Of a stretch of DNA of 64,000 nucleotides, positions 33,401 through 41,078 are shown one piece after another. The position numbers and the translations under genes are program-made. Under the pieces are notes generated by a model, which saw nothing but the letters and a program-made list of their open reading frames with translations, made no database searches and had not been told where the DNA came from. Origin of the DNA: Poseidonocella sp. HB161398 (GTDB lineage Bacteria; Pseudomonadota; Alphaproteobacteria; Rhodobacterales; Rhodobacteraceae); NCBI RefSeq assembly GCF_005870025.1, contig NZ_VATA01000011.1, positions 97,792-161,791 on the forward strand. Reading direction: 5' to 3'. How positions within the stretch are numbered: the first letter of the stretch is position 1; each line of letters starts with the position of its first letter.

Positions 33401-34321
33401 CTACGACATTCTGGCCTTCCAGACCGCCGCCGCGGTGGCGATGTCGAGAAGGCCTATCCCCACCGATTTGAAAATTGCCAGGTCTTCGGGGGTCTCGCGT
33501 CCGGGGACGGTGCCCGCGACGATGTCCTTCAGGTCGGCCATTCTCGGATGGGCGAGCGCCCCGGGATCGGCCAGCACCACGTCGCCCGCCTCGCGGCTGG
33601 TTTGCGGGATCCAGTCAAGCGCCAGCACCGCCGCGCGGCGCAGCACCTCGTCGTCGAGCTCGCGGGTATGGGGCAGGCTAGATCCGATCGCCGCAATGAA
33701 CTGGCCAGTGCCCAGATCGCGCCCGGAAAGCACCGGCTCCGCGCTGCGGGTGGCGGTGACGATCATGTCCGCCTCCGCGGCCGCCTCGGCGGCGGTGGCG
33801 CAGCGCACCGCGATCCCGGTCTCCTCCGCCAGCTGCTCCGCCAGCGCGGGATCGGGACGGCGGGAGACGATCATCGCCTCCTCGAGCGCAAAGGCGCGGG
33901 CGAGGTGGCGCAGATGCGACAGGCCCTGCACGCCGGTGCCGAAGACGGCCAGGCGGCGGCTGCCGGGACGCGCCAGGTGGCGCGCGGCCAGCGCAGTGCA
34001 GGCGGGCGAGCGGATCGCGGTGATCGCATTCGCCTCCATCGTCGCCAGCGGCGCGCCGGTCGCGGCGCTGAACAGCAGGATCACGAAGCTGAACTGCCCG
34101 GCGATGGTGGTATAGACCTTGGCGCCCACGACCCCGGCCGAGGGCAGCACCGCCCCCATGGTCGAAAGCTTCACGTCCGCCGCCTCGGTACGCACCCGCG
34201 GCTGCACCGCGGCGCGGTCCTCGCCGAAGGCGCGGTAGGCCTCCGCAAGGCAGGCTTCGGCCTCGGCCGGGGAGAGCGTCCCGGCAATGTCGTTATCGGT
34301 GAAATGCAGCATGTCGGTCAC
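33401..34321 (-). CDS. Ornithine cyclodeaminase / mu-crystallin family protein
   Basis: The 306-residue protein has the family's NAD-binding motif FGTGVQGLSHLRHL near residue 125, and the preceding LSTMGAVLPSAGVVGAKVY and NAITAIRSPACTALAARHL. Members include ornithine cyclodeaminase, alanine dehydrogenase, ketimine reductases and EutC-like accessory proteins. It is the last gene of the seven-gene HDO operon and overlaps the TauE gene by 4 bases. An imine reductase or lyase step on a cyclic amino acid would fit the surrounding chemistry. Confidence 0.9.
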   Translation of the reverse strand: MTDMLHFTDNDIAGTLSPAEAEACLAEAYRAFGEDRAAVQPRVRTEAADVKLSTMGAVLPSAGVVGAKVYTTIAGQFSFVILLFSAATGAPLATMEANAITAIRSPACTALAARHLARPGSRRLAVFGTGVQGLSHLRHLARAFALEEAMIVSRRPDPALAEQLAEETGIAVRCATAAEAAAEADMIVTATRSAEPVLSGRDLGTGQFIAAIGSSLPHTRELDDEVLRRAAVLALDWIPQTSREAGDVVLADPGALAHPRMADLKDIVAGTVPGRETPEDLAIFKSVGIGLLDIATAAAVWKARMS

Positions 34322-35064
34322 AGGAGGGCGCGCAGCAGCAGCCCGGCAGCGCTGAGGCCGGAAAGGCCCAGCAAAAGATGGCGGATGGCGCCGCGCGGCA
34401 CATGGCGCGCCAGCGGCGTGGAGACGCGGAAACCCAGATAGAGCGCGGGGAAGAGCAGCAGGCCCAGCATCAGCTGCGGCAGGCCGAACCGCCCGATCCA
34501 GGCCAGCAGGATCAGCGAGGAGGTCGCGCCGAAGAGGAAGGCGGTGTTCAGCGTCGCGCGCATCACCGCGGGCGGCGCGTTCTGCATGACGATGGCATAG
34601 GGCGGCGCGCCCGAAGAGGTGATCGTCCCCATGATCCCCGACATCACGCCCGCAGCCCCGAGATTGCGCCAGTTCGCCTCGACCCGCCAGCCGCTATAGC
34701 TGAGCCCGACACCGATCAGGATCATCACGCCGAAGAGCACGTTGAACATCGCCGCGCTGAGCGAAGCGAGGAGCGCCACGGCGGCGAAATTGCCAAGGAG
34801 CCGCCCCGAGATCATCGAGCCGACCGAGCGGAAGTCGATCGAGGAGCGCTCGCGCAGGAGCACCATGGTCGAGACGCAGCCGCCCAGAACCAGGAGCACC
34901 CCCGGCGCCAGTTCCGGGAAGAACAGCGCCGAGAGCGGGGCGGAGAACATCGCGAAGCCGAGCCCGCCGACGCCCTGCAGGATGGCGGCGACGAAGACCA
35001 TTGCCGCCATCGCCAGGACGCGCGGATCGTGCACCGTGCCCGCCAGTGTGGAGATCGCGTCCAT
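34318..35064 (-). CDS. TauE/SafE-family membrane exporter
   Basis: The 248-residue protein has about eight predicted membrane helices and the family features AAILQGVGGLGFAMFSAPLS near residue 26 and a second half-repeat with GIMGTITSSGAPPYAIVM near 143. Members export sulfite, sulfoacetate or other organic anions. Its place in the HDO operon suggests removal of an anionic product. It abuts the ALDH gene with no gap. Confidence 0.9.
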   Translation of the reverse strand: MDAISTLAGTVHDPRVLAMAAMVFVAAILQGVGGLGFAMFSAPLSALFFPELAPGVLLVLGGCVSTMVLLRERSSIDFRSVGSMISGRLLGNFAAVALLASLSAAMFNVLFGVMILIGVGLSYSGWRVEANWRNLGAAGVMSGIMGTITSSGAPPYAIVMQNAPPAVMRATLNTAFLFGATSSLILLAWIGRFGLPQLMLGLLLFPALYLGFRVSTPLARHVPRGAIRHLLLGLSGLSAAGLLLRALL

Positions 35065-36564
35065 TCAGGCCCCGAGATAGACCGTCTTGATGCGGCTGTA
35101 GAAATCCATGACGTTCGCGCCGCCCTGTTCCTTGGCGCTCTGGTTCGAGGAATGCTTGAAGCCGCCGAAGGGCGCGTTCAGCGCCACGCCGGTCGTGGGC
35201 GAGTTGACCTTGACGATGCCGTGCTGGGTCTCGGCCGCGATCTTCATCACCGAGGGCAGGTGGTCGGAGACGACCGAGATTGCCAGCCCGTATTCGGTGT
35301 CGTCGGCGATGGCGAGGGCCTCTTCGAGCGTGTCGAAGGGGCAGAGCGCCACGATCGGGGCGAAGATCTCGTCGCGCAGGAGCGGGCTTCCCGGCTGCAC
35401 GCCGGCGATCACCGTCGGGCGGATCCAGTGGCCCTCGGGCAGGTCGGCGGTGTCGGGCAGGCCGCCTGTGACGATCTCGGCGCCTTCGCGGCGGGCGATC
35501 TCCAGATAGGCGGTGGCCTTCTCCAGCTGTGCTGCGGTGGCCAAGGGCCCCATCGTCACGCCGTCGCCATCCCCCGGGCCGATCACGACGGTCTCTGCCG
35601 CGCGGACCAGTTCGGCCAGCAGTGCGTCATGCAGCTTCCGGGCCACCAGCACGCGGCTGGTGCCGGTGCAGGCCTGGCCGGTCAGGCCGAAGGCGCCGCG
35701 CTTGATGATCGCTGCCGCCTTGGCGATATCGGCATCCTCCAGCACGACGGTGGCGTTCTTGCCGCCCATCTCCAGCTGGCAGCGCGTGTCGGTGCCCAGG
35801 CTCGCCTGGATCTGCGCGCCCACCGCATAGGAGCCGGTGAAGGTCAGCGCGTCGATGCCCGGCGCGGAGGTCAGCGCCTTGCCGACCGTCGGGCCCTTGC
35901 CGTGGACCAGCGCGATCAGCCCGGCCGGAAGCCCGGCATCGAGCAGCACCTCGACCAGGCGCTGGCCCATCAGCGGCGCCATTTCCGAGGGCTTGAAGAC
36001 GACGGCATTGCCCGCGGCCAGGGCCGGGGCGATCTTGCGCGCGGCCATCGACAGCGGGAAGTTCCAGGGCGTGATCACAGCAACCGTGCCGACCGGCTGG
36101 CGCAGGCTCATCGCCATCTGGCCGCCGGGCACCGGGTAGGTCTCGCCCTTCAGCCGCAGCGCCTCGCCGGCATAGAAGCGGAAATTGGCGGCGATGCGGC
36201 TGGTCTCGCCGGTCGCCTCGGCCAGGGTCTTGCCCTCTTCGCGGGTCAGCTCCGCGGCGATCTCCGCGGTCCGGCCCGAGATGATCTCGGCCGCGCGGTA
36301 GAGCATGTCGGCGCGTGTCTCGGGGCTTGCCGCGGCCCAGGCGGCCTGCGCGGCGGAGACGCCGGCCACGGCCGCGGCCACGTCCTCGGCGCCGGAATCG
36401 GGGAAAAGGCCGATCAGGTCGGAGAGATCGGCCGGGTTGCGGTTCTCGAAGCAGCCGCCCTGCGCGGCCGCCTGCCAGGCGCCGCCGATGAAATTCCGGT
36501 ACTGCGGCGCGGGGCCGCTTTCGGTGCCAGGCGCCTCGGGCGCCAGCTCGGTTGCAACAGTCAT
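35065..36564 (-). CDS. NAD(P)-dependent aldehyde dehydrogenase
   Basis: The 499-residue enzyme oxidises an aldehyde to the acid. Standard motifs are ITPWNFPLSMAARKIAPAL (residues 164-182), FKPSEMAP (190-197), FTGSYAVG (242-249), catalytic E265 in LEMGGKN and nucleophile C299 in GQACTGTSR. The FENRNPADLSD N-terminal part is typical of semialdehyde dehydrogenases of the succinate/2-oxoglutarate semialdehyde type. In the operon it would act on the product of the HDO. It follows Fd2 by 16 bases. Confidence 0.93.
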   Translation of the reverse strand: MTVATELAPEAPGTESGPAPQYRNFIGGAWQAAAQGGCFENRNPADLSDLIGLFPDSGAEDVAAAVAGVSAAQAAWAAASPETRADMLYRAAEIISGRTAEIAAELTREEGKTLAEATGETSRIAANFRFYAGEALRLKGETYPVPGGQMAMSLRQPVGTVAVITPWNFPLSMAARKIAPALAAGNAVVFKPSEMAPLMGQRLVEVLLDAGLPAGLIALVHGKGPTVGKALTSAPGIDALTFTGSYAVGAQIQASLGTDTRCQLEMGGKNATVVLEDADIAKAAAIIKRGAFGLTGQACTGTSRVLVARKLHDALLAELVRAAETVVIGPGDGDGVTMGPLATAAQLEKATAYLEIARREGAEIVTGGLPDTADLPEGHWIRPTVIAGVQPGSPLLRDEIFAPIVALCPFDTLEEALAIADDTEYGLAISVVSDHLPSVMKIAAETQHGIVKVNSPTTGVALNAPFGGFKHSSNQSAKEQGGANVMDFYSRIKTVYLGA

Positions 36565-36580
36565 GTCAGGTCTTTCGTTC

Positions 36581-36883
36581 TCAGTCGCCCCAGGTGACTT
36601 TCACATCGCCGGTCACGAAGGTCTGGCAGGCCATGCGGTAGCCCTGGCCGAATTCCTCCTCCGAGAGATGCTTGCGTTCCTTGGGCTTGATCTTGTCGGT
36701 ATTCTCGACGCCTTCGGAGATCCGGCAGCGGCAAGTGCCGCAGAGCCCGCCGCCGCACTTGAAGGGAATGCCCCCCTTCTCGCGAATCGACATGCGCAGG
36801 AGGTTGCTGTCCCTCGGCGCCGTCACGGCCTTGTTTCCGTTGGTGACGAAGGTGATCGTCAGCGTGCTGTCCGCGCCATCCAT
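36581..36883 (-). CDS. Plant-type 2Fe-2S ferredoxin (second of two)
   Basis: The 100-residue protein has the ligand pattern C43-x4-C48-x2-C51...C86, within FKCGGGLCGTCRCRISEG and RMACQTFV. It is a one-electron carrier. It differs from the ferredoxin at 37226, so the operon encodes two carriers, possibly in series or for two electron transfers to the diiron site. GGGAGAG precedes the ATG. Confidence 0.93.
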   Translation of the reverse strand: MDGADSTLTITFVTNGNKAVTAPRDSNLLRMSIREKGGIPFKCGGGLCGTCRCRISEGVENTDKIKPKERKHLSEEEFGQGYRMACQTFVTGDVKVTWGD

Positions 36884-36895
36884 CCCGGCTCTCCC

Positions 36896-37192
36896 TTACG
36901 ACGCTGCGCGCAGCTCGATTTCCATGCTGCCGTAATGGGTCAGCGTGTTCAGCTCGGCGCGCGCCTCTTCGAGCGTGCCGAAGGACTCGAAGAGCTTCGA
37001 GGGCACCTTGTTGACGATCTGCGGCGGGGCATCCTCGACGATCGTGATGCGCGGCGTGCCGTCGATCTTTGCGATGGTGAAATTCGCGCGTTTGCGGCCG
37101 TAGAAGATGTAGTCCCAGGACTCCACCTGAGTGACCCCTTCGGTCATCTCGGTGCGGAACTCTCCGGGCTTGGTGGTCAGAATGACGTACAT
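36896..37192 (-). CDS. Small conserved-looking protein of the HDO/ferredoxin operon, family not recognised
   Basis: The 98-residue product is soluble, mixed in charge and without cysteine, so it is not a ferredoxin. It begins MYVILTTKPGEFRTEMTEGV, continues with DYIFYGRKRANFTIAKID, a central RITIVED, and an acidic helix SFGTLEEARAELNTL. GAGGA is seven bases upstream of the ATG. The placement between two ferredoxin genes, good ribosome site and normal composition argue that it is a real gene. It may be an effector or coupling subunit of the oxidase, like small regulatory subunits of diiron monooxygenases. I do not recognise a named family. Confidence 0.75.
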   Translation of the reverse strand: MYVILTTKPGEFRTEMTEGVTQVESWDYIFYGRKRANFTIAKIDGTPRITIVEDAPPQIVNKVPSKLFESFGTLEEARAELNTLTHYGSMEIELRAAS

Positions 37193-37225
37193 TGGCGGTC
37201 CTCGTGGCGGTTCGCTCGGCCGGGC

Positions 37226-37519
37226 TCAGGCGTCCTGGGCCAGCTCGATATCCTCGTTGATCCAGAGCTGGCAGGCGAGGCGGTAGCCCTCCTCCAGCTT
37301 GTCGCCGAGCTGGCGCTTCTCCTTCCAGTTCGGCGCCTCCAGATGCTCGGCGCCGGCCAGGATGCGGCAGCTGCAGGTCGCGCATTTGCCCATCCCGCAC
37401 TTGTAGGCGAGGTTGGGATAGGGAAACTTGCGGATGCCCGCGCGCACGACGAGGTTGGTATTGGGGTCGACCTCGTCCTCGTAGATCGCGCCGGCCTTGT
37501 GCAGAATGACCTTTGGCAT
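37226..37519 (-). CDS. Plant-type 2Fe-2S ferredoxin (first of two)
   Basis: The 97-residue product has C41-x4-C46-x2-C49...C83 in YKCGMGKCATCSCR and RLACQLWI. It starts at ATG 37519 (MPKVILHKAG). It follows the HDO gene by 47 bases, and it is the likely immediate electron donor. Both ferredoxins share a KxxLxxxxxEGYRxACQ-like C-terminal region, so they are related but not near-identical. Confidence 0.93.
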   Translation of the reverse strand: MPKVILHKAGAIYEDEVDPNTNLVVRAGIRKFPYPNLAYKCGMGKCATCSCRILAGAEHLEAPNWKEKRQLGDKLEEGYRLACQLWINEDIELAQDA

Positions 37520-37566
37520 GGCCTCTCCTTCGCTTGGGCGGGCAGGGCGCCCGCCCGGGTCGCGGC

Positions 37567-38298
37567 TCAGGCGGCGAGGCCCAGCTCTTCCAGCGGCACT
37601 TCTGCGCCGACATAGTCGTTGTAGAGCGCGGTGGTGTAGAGCAGCCGCATCTGGGCGCCGATCTCGCAGATCTTCAGGCATTTCTGCTGCATCTCGACGG
37701 TGCGGGCATGCTCCAGCACGATCTGGTAGCCGCGCTCGCCGTGGATCTCGTCCGAGACGATATGCAGGTCGAAGAACTCGACTTCCTCGTCGGTGAAGCC
37801 GTACTTGTCGCGCAGCGTTGGCGTCTGCTTGCGGTAGATCGAGGGCACCTGGCTTTCCAGGCCGACGACGAGCCCGGCAATGGCGACGATCGGATCCTCG
37901 CGCATGGCGACGGCATAGCACCAGCTCTGCAGCGCGCGGGTGGTCGGGCTCATGTTGTCGGGGTCGGTGACGCGCTCGCGGGTGGTGCCGCAGGCCTCGG
38001 CGAAGCGGATCAGCAGGTCGGTATGCCGGTCGCCGCCGATTTCCTCTTCGTACATGTTCTGCAGCATGAAGTCCTTCGCCTCGACATAGTGCTCGGGCAG
38101 GCGGGCGTAGACATAGGCCAGGTAGTCGGCGAAGGGCCCGACATAGTGGTAGTGGTTCTCGGCCCAGCGGGACAGGTGATCGCGGCTCAGCTTGCCGCTG
38201 GCCCAGGCGAGGCTGAAGGGCGAGGCATTGGCGCTTTTCCCCTTGATGGCCTGTTCCAGGGCGGTGCGCAGTTCGTCGGGATTCATGAGCTCGGTCAC
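37567..38298 (-). CDS. Heme-oxygenase-like diiron oxidase (HDO; TENA/PqqC/CADD superfamily)
   Basis: The 243-residue all-helical protein carries the complete set of six diiron ligands of HDO enzymes in order and spacing: E85-x6-H92 (EEEIGGDRH), E148 (GLESQVP), and H179-x3-D183-x2-H186 (DLHIVSDEIH). This matches CADD (E81, H88, E142, H174, D178, H181) and the UndA/BesC pattern. TenA and PqqC lack this set, so it is likely an O2-activating oxidase that cleaves a C-C bond or hydroxylates an amine or amino acid. GTG 38298 is chosen because AAAGGAA lies upstream; ATG 38286 lacks one. It heads the operon with two ferredoxins, ALDH, TauE and OCD. A GTATAC site lies 78 bases upstream. Confidence 0.9.
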   Translation of the reverse strand: MTELMNPDELRTALEQAIKGKSANASPFSLAWASGKLSRDHLSRWAENHYHYVGPFADYLAYVYARLPEHYVEAKDFMLQNMYEEEIGGDRHTDLLIRFAEACGTTRERVTDPDNMSPTTRALQSWCYAVAMREDPIVAIAGLVVGLESQVPSIYRKQTPTLRDKYGFTDEEVEFFDLHIVSDEIHGERGYQIVLEHARTVEMQQKCLKICEIGAQMRLLYTTALYNDYVGAEVPLEELGLAA

Positions 38299-38370
38299 AG
38301 TCGCGTTCCTTTCGTGAAGAGACCTGTCCGGGGCTGTCCGTGTCGGACGCTGCCGGGCTTGCGATTCACC

Positions 38371-38384
38371 ATATTGTATACCGT
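38371..38384. promoter_or_regulatory. GTATAC operator candidate upstream of the HDO operon
   Basis: GTATAC at 38376-38381 in ATATTGTATACCGT lies 78 bases upstream of the HDO start codon, in the divergent region shared with the gamma-glutamyltransferase gene. Confidence 0.6.
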
Positions 38385-38496
38385 CAGACCTGTCCAATGG
38401 AAATGCAGGCGGAGATGCATGAAAAAATAGGCTTTATAATAACGGTAATGGCGTGGATCGCGGGGTGGCGGAATGCTTTGCAACCGCAGAATAGTA

Positions 38497-38510
38497 TGGA
38501 GTATACAGAT
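38497..38510. promoter_or_regulatory. GTATAC operator candidate upstream of the gamma-glutamyltransferase gene
   Basis: GTATAC at 38501-38506 in TGGAGTATACAGAT lies 48 bases upstream of the start codon at 38554, a repressor position. The site pairs with 38376 across the divergent promoter region. Confidence 0.6.
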
Positions 38511-38553
38511 AATCGCGACTCAGGAAATGCGGTCAGCCAGAGGGGACCCCGCC

Positions 38554-40017
38554 ATGCACCATGCAGCCATCGGCACGCTTGCCGCCCGCGAGATGGCGGT
38601 CGCCGCCGGCCATCCTGCCGCGACCCGGGCGGCGATGGAGGCGCTCGGACGCGGCGGCTCGGCGATCGACGCCGCGATTGCCGCCGATGCCGTGATGGGG
38701 GTGGTCGAGCCGATGGCGACCGGGCTCGGCGGCGATCTCTCGGCGATGCTGCTGCCGCCCGGGGAGGCGCCGCTGACCTATAACGGCACCGGCCGGGCGC
38801 CCGCGGCGCTCAGCGAGGCGATGGTCGCAGCGCTGCCCGGCGGCCGCATCCCCGAGCGCCATCCGCTCTCGGTCACCGTGCCGGGCGCGGTCCGCGGCTG
38901 GCTCGACCTCCATGCCCGTTTCGGCCGGCTCGACTTCGCCGGACTCCTCGCCCCGGCAATCCGGATCGCGCGCGAGGGCTTCGCGGTCGGGCCGGTCTGC
39001 GCGCGGGAATGGGCGCTCTTCGCCGATGTGGTCCGCGGCGATCCCGGCTCGCGCGCGATCTACCGCGGCGACGCCATCCCGCAGGCGGGGACGCAGTTCT
39101 CCAATCCCGCCCTGGCCGATCTGCTGGAGCGGATCGCGGCCGAGGGGGCGGAGGCCTTCTATCGCGGCACGGCGGCCGCGGCGATTGCCCGGGCGGCGGC
39201 ACGGGCCGGGGCGCTGCTTTGCGAGGGCGATCTGGCCGCGCATGAGGGCAATTACGACATCCCGCTGCGCCAGGGCTTCCACGGGCTCGAGATCCTCGAA
39301 TGCCCGCCGAATACCCACGGCATGGGGGTGCTCGACGCGCTGCGGCGGCTGGAGGGCGAGGTGCTGCCGATGGAGGACCCGGAGACGACGGTGAAGATCG
39401 TCGAGGCGACCCGCGACGGCATGAAAGAGGCGCGCCGCGTCGTCGCCGATCCCTCGGGCAACACCGTCTGCACCGCGATCATCGACCGCGACGGCTTTGC
39501 CGTGACGATGATGTCGAGCATCTTCAAGCGCTTCGGCTCCGGCATCGGCGTGCCCGAGCTGGGCATCTGCCTGCAGAACCGCGGCTTCGGCTTCTCGGAG
39601 CCCGGCCATGTCAACGGCCCCGCGCCGGGCAAGCGGCCCTATCACACGGTGATCCCCGCGGCGGCGCTGAAGGACGGGCGGACGCATGCGGTCTTCGGCG
39701 TGGTCGGCGGGCTGATGCAGCCGCAGGGCCATGTGCAGCTGGTCACGCGGATCGCCGCCTGGGGCCAGGGCGTGCAGGAGGCGATCGACGCGCCGCGCTG
39801 GCGGCTGGAGCGGGATGACGCGGTCGCGCTGGAAGAGGGCGCCGCGCCGGGGGTGGCCGAGGCGCTGGCCCGCGCCGGGTTCCGCGACGGGGCCGGGGCG
39901 GGGGACATGGCGGGCCGGAACGATTTCGGCGGCGCCCAGATGGTGATGCGCGGCCCCGATGGCGGCCTTCTGGCGGGCAGCGACCGGCGCAAGGACGGCG
40001 AGGCGCGCGGGCGCTAG
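38554..40017 (+). CDS. Gamma-glutamyltransferase/hydrolase family protein without signal peptide
   Basis: The 487-residue enzyme belongs to the Ntn-hydrolase GGT family, which cleaves gamma-glutamyl amides after self-processing. The nucleophile is T304 (SGNTVCTAIIDRDG), with the Asp seven residues later at the spacing seen in Escherichia coli Ggt. The N-terminal GHPAATRAAMEALGRGGSAI (residues 19-38) and GLGGDL are typical, and GGLMQPQGHVQ lies near residue 390. Standard periplasmic GGTs are about 580 residues with a signal peptide; this one starts without one and is probably cytoplasmic. GAGGGGA precedes the ATG. It converges with the ABC transporter operon and faces the HDO operon across two GTATAC sites. 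Confidence 0.9.
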   Translation: MHHAAIGTLAAREMAVAAGHPAATRAAMEALGRGGSAIDAAIAADAVMGVVEPMATGLGGDLSAMLLPPGEAPLTYNGTGRAPAALSEAMVAALPGGRIPERHPLSVTVPGAVRGWLDLHARFGRLDFAGLLAPAIRIAREGFAVGPVCAREWALFADVVRGDPGSRAIYRGDAIPQAGTQFSNPALADLLERIAAEGAEAFYRGTAAAAIARAAARAGALLCEGDLAAHEGNYDIPLRQGFHGLEILECPPNTHGMGVLDALRRLEGEVLPMEDPETTVKIVEATRDGMKEARRVVADPSGNTVCTAIIDRDGFAVTMMSSIFKRFGSGIGVPELGICLQNRGFGFSEPGHVNGPAPGKRPYHTVIPAAALKDGRTHAVFGVVGGLMQPQGHVQLVTRIAAWGQGVQEAIDAPRWRLERDDAVALEEGAAPGVAEALARAGFRDGAGAGDMAGRNDFGGAQMVMRGPDGGLLAGSDRRKDGEARGR

Positions 40018-40024
40018 GCGCCCG
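40008..40024 (+). terminator. Hairpin overlapping the stop codon of the gamma-glutamyltransferase gene
   Basis: CGGGCGC and GCGCCCG form a 7-bp stem whose 3-base loop is the TAG stop itself. GC-rich sequence continues to the convergent ABC gene at 40056. Terminator or transcript-end stabiliser candidate. Confidence 0.4.
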
Positions 40025-40055
40025 CCCGGGGCGCCGGCAGTCCCGCGCGCCCGGG

Positions 40056-41078
40056 TCATGCTTCCCAGCAGGCGACCCAGCGGTCGCGGCCGCGCCGCGA
40101 CATGACCGGGGCCTCGGCACGGCAGCGTTCGGTCGCCTTCGCGCAGCCCTTGGAGTAGCGGCAGGCGCCGCCCTCCATCACCAGCTCGCCGATCCGCGGC
40201 GCGGGCGGCGGCGCGGTGGGCGTGCCGCGGCGATGGCGCGGATCGGGCTCCGGCACGGCCTTTAGGAGCGTCGCGGTATAGGGATGCGCCGGGCGGTCGT
40301 AGATCGCGTCGCAGCCGGCCATCTCCACCATGCGCCCGCGATGCAGGATCGCGATCCGGTCCGAGATATGCCGCACGATGCTGAGGTCATGGGCGACGAA
40401 GAGATAGCTGATCCCCAGCTCCGCCTGCAGATCCTGCATCAGGTTCACCACCTGCGCGCGCACCGAGACATCGAGCGCCGAGACCGGCTCGTCGGCGATG
40501 ATCAGCTTCGGGCGCAGCGCCAGCGCCCGGGCAATGCCGATCCGCTGCCGCTGCCCGCCCGAGAAGCCGTGCGGGAAGCGGTCGATATTCTCCACCGGCA
40601 GGTTCACCAGCCGCAGGAGCTCGGCGACGCGGTCGCGCGCCTCCTCGGCGCTCTCGACGATGCCGTGGACGATCAGCGGCTCGGCGATCAGGTCCAGCAC
40701 CTTCATCCGTGGATTGAGGCTGGTATAGGGGTCCTGGAACACCATCTGGATGTCGCGCGACAGCGCCCGGCGGCCGGCCAGCGGCAGATGGGTGATGTCC
40801 TTGCCGTCGAAGACGATGCGCCCGTCGGCGATCGGCAGCCGCCGCAGCACCGCGCGGCCAAGGGTCGACTTGCCCGAGCCGCTTTCGCCGACCAGGCCCA
40901 GCGTCTCGCCGCGGGCGAGGTCGAAGGAGATGTCCTCCAGCACGCGGATCTTCGAGGGCGGACCCCAGATCTTCTTCCGCGGGCCGTCGAAATCCACCGC
41001 GAGCCCGCGCACGGAGAGGAGCGGCGCCGCGCCGGAGGCGGGGGTGCCGGCAGAGAGGGGGCCGGGGAAATGGGTCAT
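40056..41078 (-). CDS. Oligopeptide/dipeptide ABC transporter ATP-binding protein (OppF/DppF type)
   Basis: The 340-residue ATPase powers the peptide-type importer. It has Walker A GESGSGKST near residue 63, signature GFSGGQRQRIGIARAL near 166, and Walker B LIIADEPVSALDV following it. The C-terminal cysteine-rich extension (CRYSKGCAKATERC) is the iron-sulfur-type tail of this ATPase family. It overlaps the sister ATPase gene by 4 bases. Confidence 0.93.
   Translation of the reverse strand: MTHFPGPLSAGTPASGAAPLLSVRGLAVDFDGPRKKIWGPPSKIRVLEDISFDLARGETLGLVGESGSGKSTLGRAVLRRLPIADGRIVFDGKDITHLPLAGRRALSRDIQMVFQDPYTSLNPRMKVLDLIAEPLIVHGIVESAEEARDRVAELLRLVNLPVENIDRFPHGFSGGQRQRIGIARALALRPKLIIADEPVSALDVSVRAQVVNLMQDLQAELGISYLFVAHDLSIVRHISDRIAILHRGRMVEMAGCDAIYDRPAHPYTATLLKAVPEPDPRHRRGTPTAPPPAPRIGELVMEGGACRYSKGCAKATERCRAEAPVMSRRGRDRWVACWEA

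Noticed and set aside
34378..36597. Very long open frame (about 739 codons) on the plus strand opposite the aldehyde dehydrogenase, TauE and OCD genes
   Set aside because: It is a GC-bias shadow. The minus strand encodes recognisable proteins with full motifs, while this frame is rich in Arg, Gly, His and Gln and has no domain.
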